A stretch of DNA of 64,000 nucleotides from Alistipes sp. (GTDB lineage Bacteria > Bacteroidota > Bacteroidia > Bacteroidales > Rikenellaceae), in contig JAFXLG010000013.1 in assembly GCA_017531305.1 (NCBI GenBank), forward strand, positions 35,711 to 99,710, read 5' to 3'. A model generated the notes under the pieces. That model ran no database searches, had not been told where the DNA came from, and saw only the letters and a program-made list of their open reading frames with translations. Positions 62,315-64,000 of the stretch are shown piece by piece (the first letter of the stretch is position 1; every line of letters begins with the position of its first letter). The translations under genes were made by a program, and so were the position numbers.

Positions 62315-63919
62315 ATGAAGATTTTGAGTCGTATTTTTTGTGTAGTATTGATACTGCTGGGATTCACTCTCGGCTCTTGCGTTAAGACTAACGATCTGAA
62401 TTTCGAGGAGGTAGAGAAGATCGCACTCAAGTCGTGGATCGAGAAGAATCGCCCCGAATTGTTGGATAACTATCAGCCTCAGGGCGGATACTACGTAGAG
62501 CTTATCGATGAGGGTTCGGCAGATAGTGTGCCATTGCGTCAGAGCGATTCTTGGGTGTGGTACGATATCACTTGTCGAGATTTGGCAGGTAACGTACTAT
62601 TGACTCGTAGCTCGGATTTGGCACGCATGCAGAATTCATACACCGAGTACACTCACTATGCCCCATATTTCATCTATTGCGGTGAGGAGAGTGGTGCGAT
62701 GATCGAGGGTACCTATATGGCTCTGCGTAATAAGCTCAAGATCGGTGATAAGGAGTATGTAGCGCGTTATGGTACCAAGATGCGCCTGTACTTACCATCT
62801 TCTATCGTAGGTGGTGTATATTCAGATGGTGGTTACGAGGGTCAGTATAAGTTGGATGAGAACAAGCCTGTGATTGTCGATATGGAGATTATGGGTCATG
62901 TTATTAATCCTTTGGCGTATGAGGATCAGTGGATTAGATCTTTTGCTGAGGTAAATGGCGGTTTGGCTCCCAATAACGACAGCTCTCAGAAGGAGAACTC
63001 TTTGGCTGAGCGTTATCCCGTTAAGCAGGGCTTGACTCGTGGCGATGAGTCGGATAAGAAAGAGCCTATTTTGGATGATAAATGGCGTTTGGCAGTGGAT
63101 TCAATCGCTGCACTTTACATCAATTACCGCTACACTCCTAAGCAGAGATTGAATTTCGATTGCTTAGGTGCCGACACTATGATGCACAAGAATCAGACGG
63201 TCTATAATCAGGGTAAGATATATGGTGTCAAGTCGTTGGATGAGATCAATAAGGAGATTGATGATATACTTTTGGAGCGTTTCGGTGAAGGTCTTGACCC
63301 TGCGGAGGCTGAGCCAGCGGATTCGGTTAAGGGACTCAAGGTTTGGTATATCACTCGCCTGATGGATGGTTTTATCATCGACACCAACATCGCTGAGGTT
63401 AAGCGTTTGGTCTATAACGATCCGTCTATCTCGGATGAGGATTGTGAGGCTTTGGACTTTGATATTGACAATCCAGATAATAACAACTATGTCGATGCGT
63501 GGACCTATGCCATGCCTCAGATGAGAATTGGTTGCTGGAATGTGATTTTGACAGGATCTTCTAACGCCTACGGTGCTACAGGTGTTTCGGGATCTCACTC
63601 TACAACATCGTCAAGTACCAATAATAGTAACTATTACGACTACCTTAATTACTATAATTACATGAACAGCTATTACGGCAATGGCATGTATAATGATTAT
63701 TATGGAGGTTACTATGGCGGTTACGGCTACGGATATGGAGGCTATGGTGGTTATGGAGACTATTATAATAATTACTATTACAATAGTATGTATTACAATA
63801 GCCTATATAATAATTCATACACTACCGATACTACCACTTCGACAACAACCACTACAGAGGTGCCTGCATACTCTCCAATGTTGTTCCAAGTCTTTGTAGA
63901 GGAGGCTGATGAAGATTAA
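62315..63919 (+). CDS. Lipoprotein with two degenerate FKBP-like domains and a Tyr/Gly/Asn-rich insertion
   Basis: A 534-residue predicted lipoprotein (lipobox LGSC, C22). By eye, residues about 80-195 and about 342-530 each follow the FKBP order: a strand like VWYDITCRDLAG or KVWYITRLMDGFIIDTN, a block like ALRNKLKIGDKEYVARYGTKMRLYLPSSIVGG or MPQMRIGCWNVILTGSSNAYGATG, and a last strand (PVIVDMEIMGHV; PMLFQVFVEE). Between the SSNAYG turn and the last strand of domain 2 lies a low-complexity insertion (about 423-515); its core 440-502 has 27 Tyr in 63 residues plus Gly and Asn, then a Thr-rich tail. The domain call is my pattern reading, not a database hit. Function is unknown. Confidence 0.8.
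   Translation: MKILSRIFCVVLILLGFTLGSCVKTNDLNFEEVEKIALKSWIEKNRPELLDNYQPQGGYYVELIDEGSADSVPLRQSDSWVWYDITCRDLAGNVLLTRSSDLARMQNSYTEYTHYAPYFIYCGEESGAMIEGTYMALRNKLKIGDKEYVARYGTKMRLYLPSSIVGGVYSDGGYEGQYKLDENKPVIVDMEIMGHVINPLAYEDQWIRSFAEVNGGLAPNNDSSQKENSLAERYPVKQGLTRGDESDKKEPILDDKWRLAVDSIAALYINYRYTPKQRLNFDCLGADTMMHKNQTVYNQGKIYGVKSLDEINKEIDDILLERFGEGLDPAEAEPADSVKGLKVWYITRLMDGFIIDTNIAEVKRLVYNDPSISDEDCEALDFDIDNPDNNNYVDAWTYAMPQMRIGCWNVILTGSSNAYGATGVSGSHSTTSSSTNNSNYYDYLNYYNYMNSYYGNGMYNDYYGGYYGGYGYGYGGYGGYGDYYNNYYYNSMYYNSLYNNSYTTDTTTSTTTTTEVPAYSPMLFQVFVEEADED
63581..63859 (+). other. Coding low-complexity region (Tyr/Gly/Asn-rich, then Thr-rich)
   Basis: Encodes residues 423-515 of the preceding lipoprotein. 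The DNA is made of TAT/TAC, GGT/GGA/GGC and AAT/AAC codons in mixed use, so it is not a simple nucleotide microsatellite and looks selected at the protein level. Repeats such as YYGGYYGGYGYGYGGYGGY are visible in the middle. Confidence 0.9.
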
Positions 63920-63942
63920 TCCTTGTCGAGGGTGCTATTGAT

Positions 63943-64000
63943 CGAGAGGGGAGAGGTAAGAGGTAAGAGAGAAGAGGTAAGAGAGAAGAGGGAAGAGGGA
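63943..64000. repeat. GA-rich imperfect direct repeat at the window end
   Basis: Purine-only stretch with repeated GAGGTAAGAGAGAA and AGAGGGAAGAGG units directly after the lipoprotein gene, cut by the window edge. No hairpin or gene is visible. Confidence 0.6.

Overview
This window is a chromosomal segment of a member of the Bacteroidota, most likely a gut-type Bacteroidales (a Rikenellaceae/Alistipes-like relative is plausible; genus not provable from sequence alone). Evidence: most transcription units are headed by the Bacteroidota sigma promoter (TTTG or TTG about 19-20 bp upstream of TAnnTTTG), genes lack Shine-Dalgarno sequences, the ATPase is the Bacteroidota V-type operon with a DUF2764 subunit, and there are many secreted glycosidases and lipoproteins. 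No phage, integrase, transposase, CRISPR array or rRNA operon is visible; three tRNAs (His, Ala, Gln) are present.

Layout. 1-7078: 3' end of a GH78-like rhamnosidase, an MFS exporter, formate-THF ligase, an omega-amidase/rhodanese/Ogt operon, a patatin-like lipase and a cyclophilin. 7261-8202: threonine dehydrogenase, followed by a 670-bp gene-free stretch with a ~160-bp tandem repeat. 8875-20014: a secreted-hydrolase cluster (two GH2 enzymes, GalM, a six-hairpin glycosidase, galactokinase, two sialate O-acetylesterases) without SusC/SusD. 20214-25543: bamD, RNA polymerase omega, coaBC, recN and a GH88 enzyme. 25804-31940: LPS-kinase-like protein, TatA, ThuA-domain protein, groES-groL and a heparinase-II/III-like lyase. 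32130-34311: tRNA-His, a TlpA-like thioredoxin, ruvC, tRNA-Ala. 34359-42408: a compact minus-strand operon (tricorn-like protease, murB, tilS, holA, class-IV aminotransferase-like, coaD). 42539-45728: a DUF4301 gene with an in-frame TAG and two GH16 enzymes. 46002-53525: V-type ATPase operon E-DUF2764-A-B-D-I-K. 53778-60100: tRNA-Gln, a nucleoside-transporter-like MFS protein, rho, a secreted S1/P1 nuclease and two secreted nucleoside hydrolases, which together look like a nucleic-acid scavenging set around rho. 60217-63919: OmpH-like lipoprotein, ruvA, and two FKBP-like lipoproteins, the second carrying a tyrosine-rich low-complexity insertion.

The most interesting observations are: (i) the Tyr/Gly/Asn-rich segment inserted in the last loop of the second of two FKBP-like domains (62315-63919); (ii) a premature TAG at codon 22 of an otherwise intact DUF4301 gene; (iii) a full set of Na+-ligand positions in V-ATPase subunit K; (iv) three GTTAAC boxes at exact 10-bp spacing upstream of a TlpA-like gene; (v) back-to-back -7 boxes forming a perfect palindrome between groES and a polysaccharide lyase; (vi) nested inverted repeats and a G9 tract upstream of coaBC. 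I did not find a complete, clearly novel multi-gene system; the FKBP-like lipoprotein pair is the best candidate for one.
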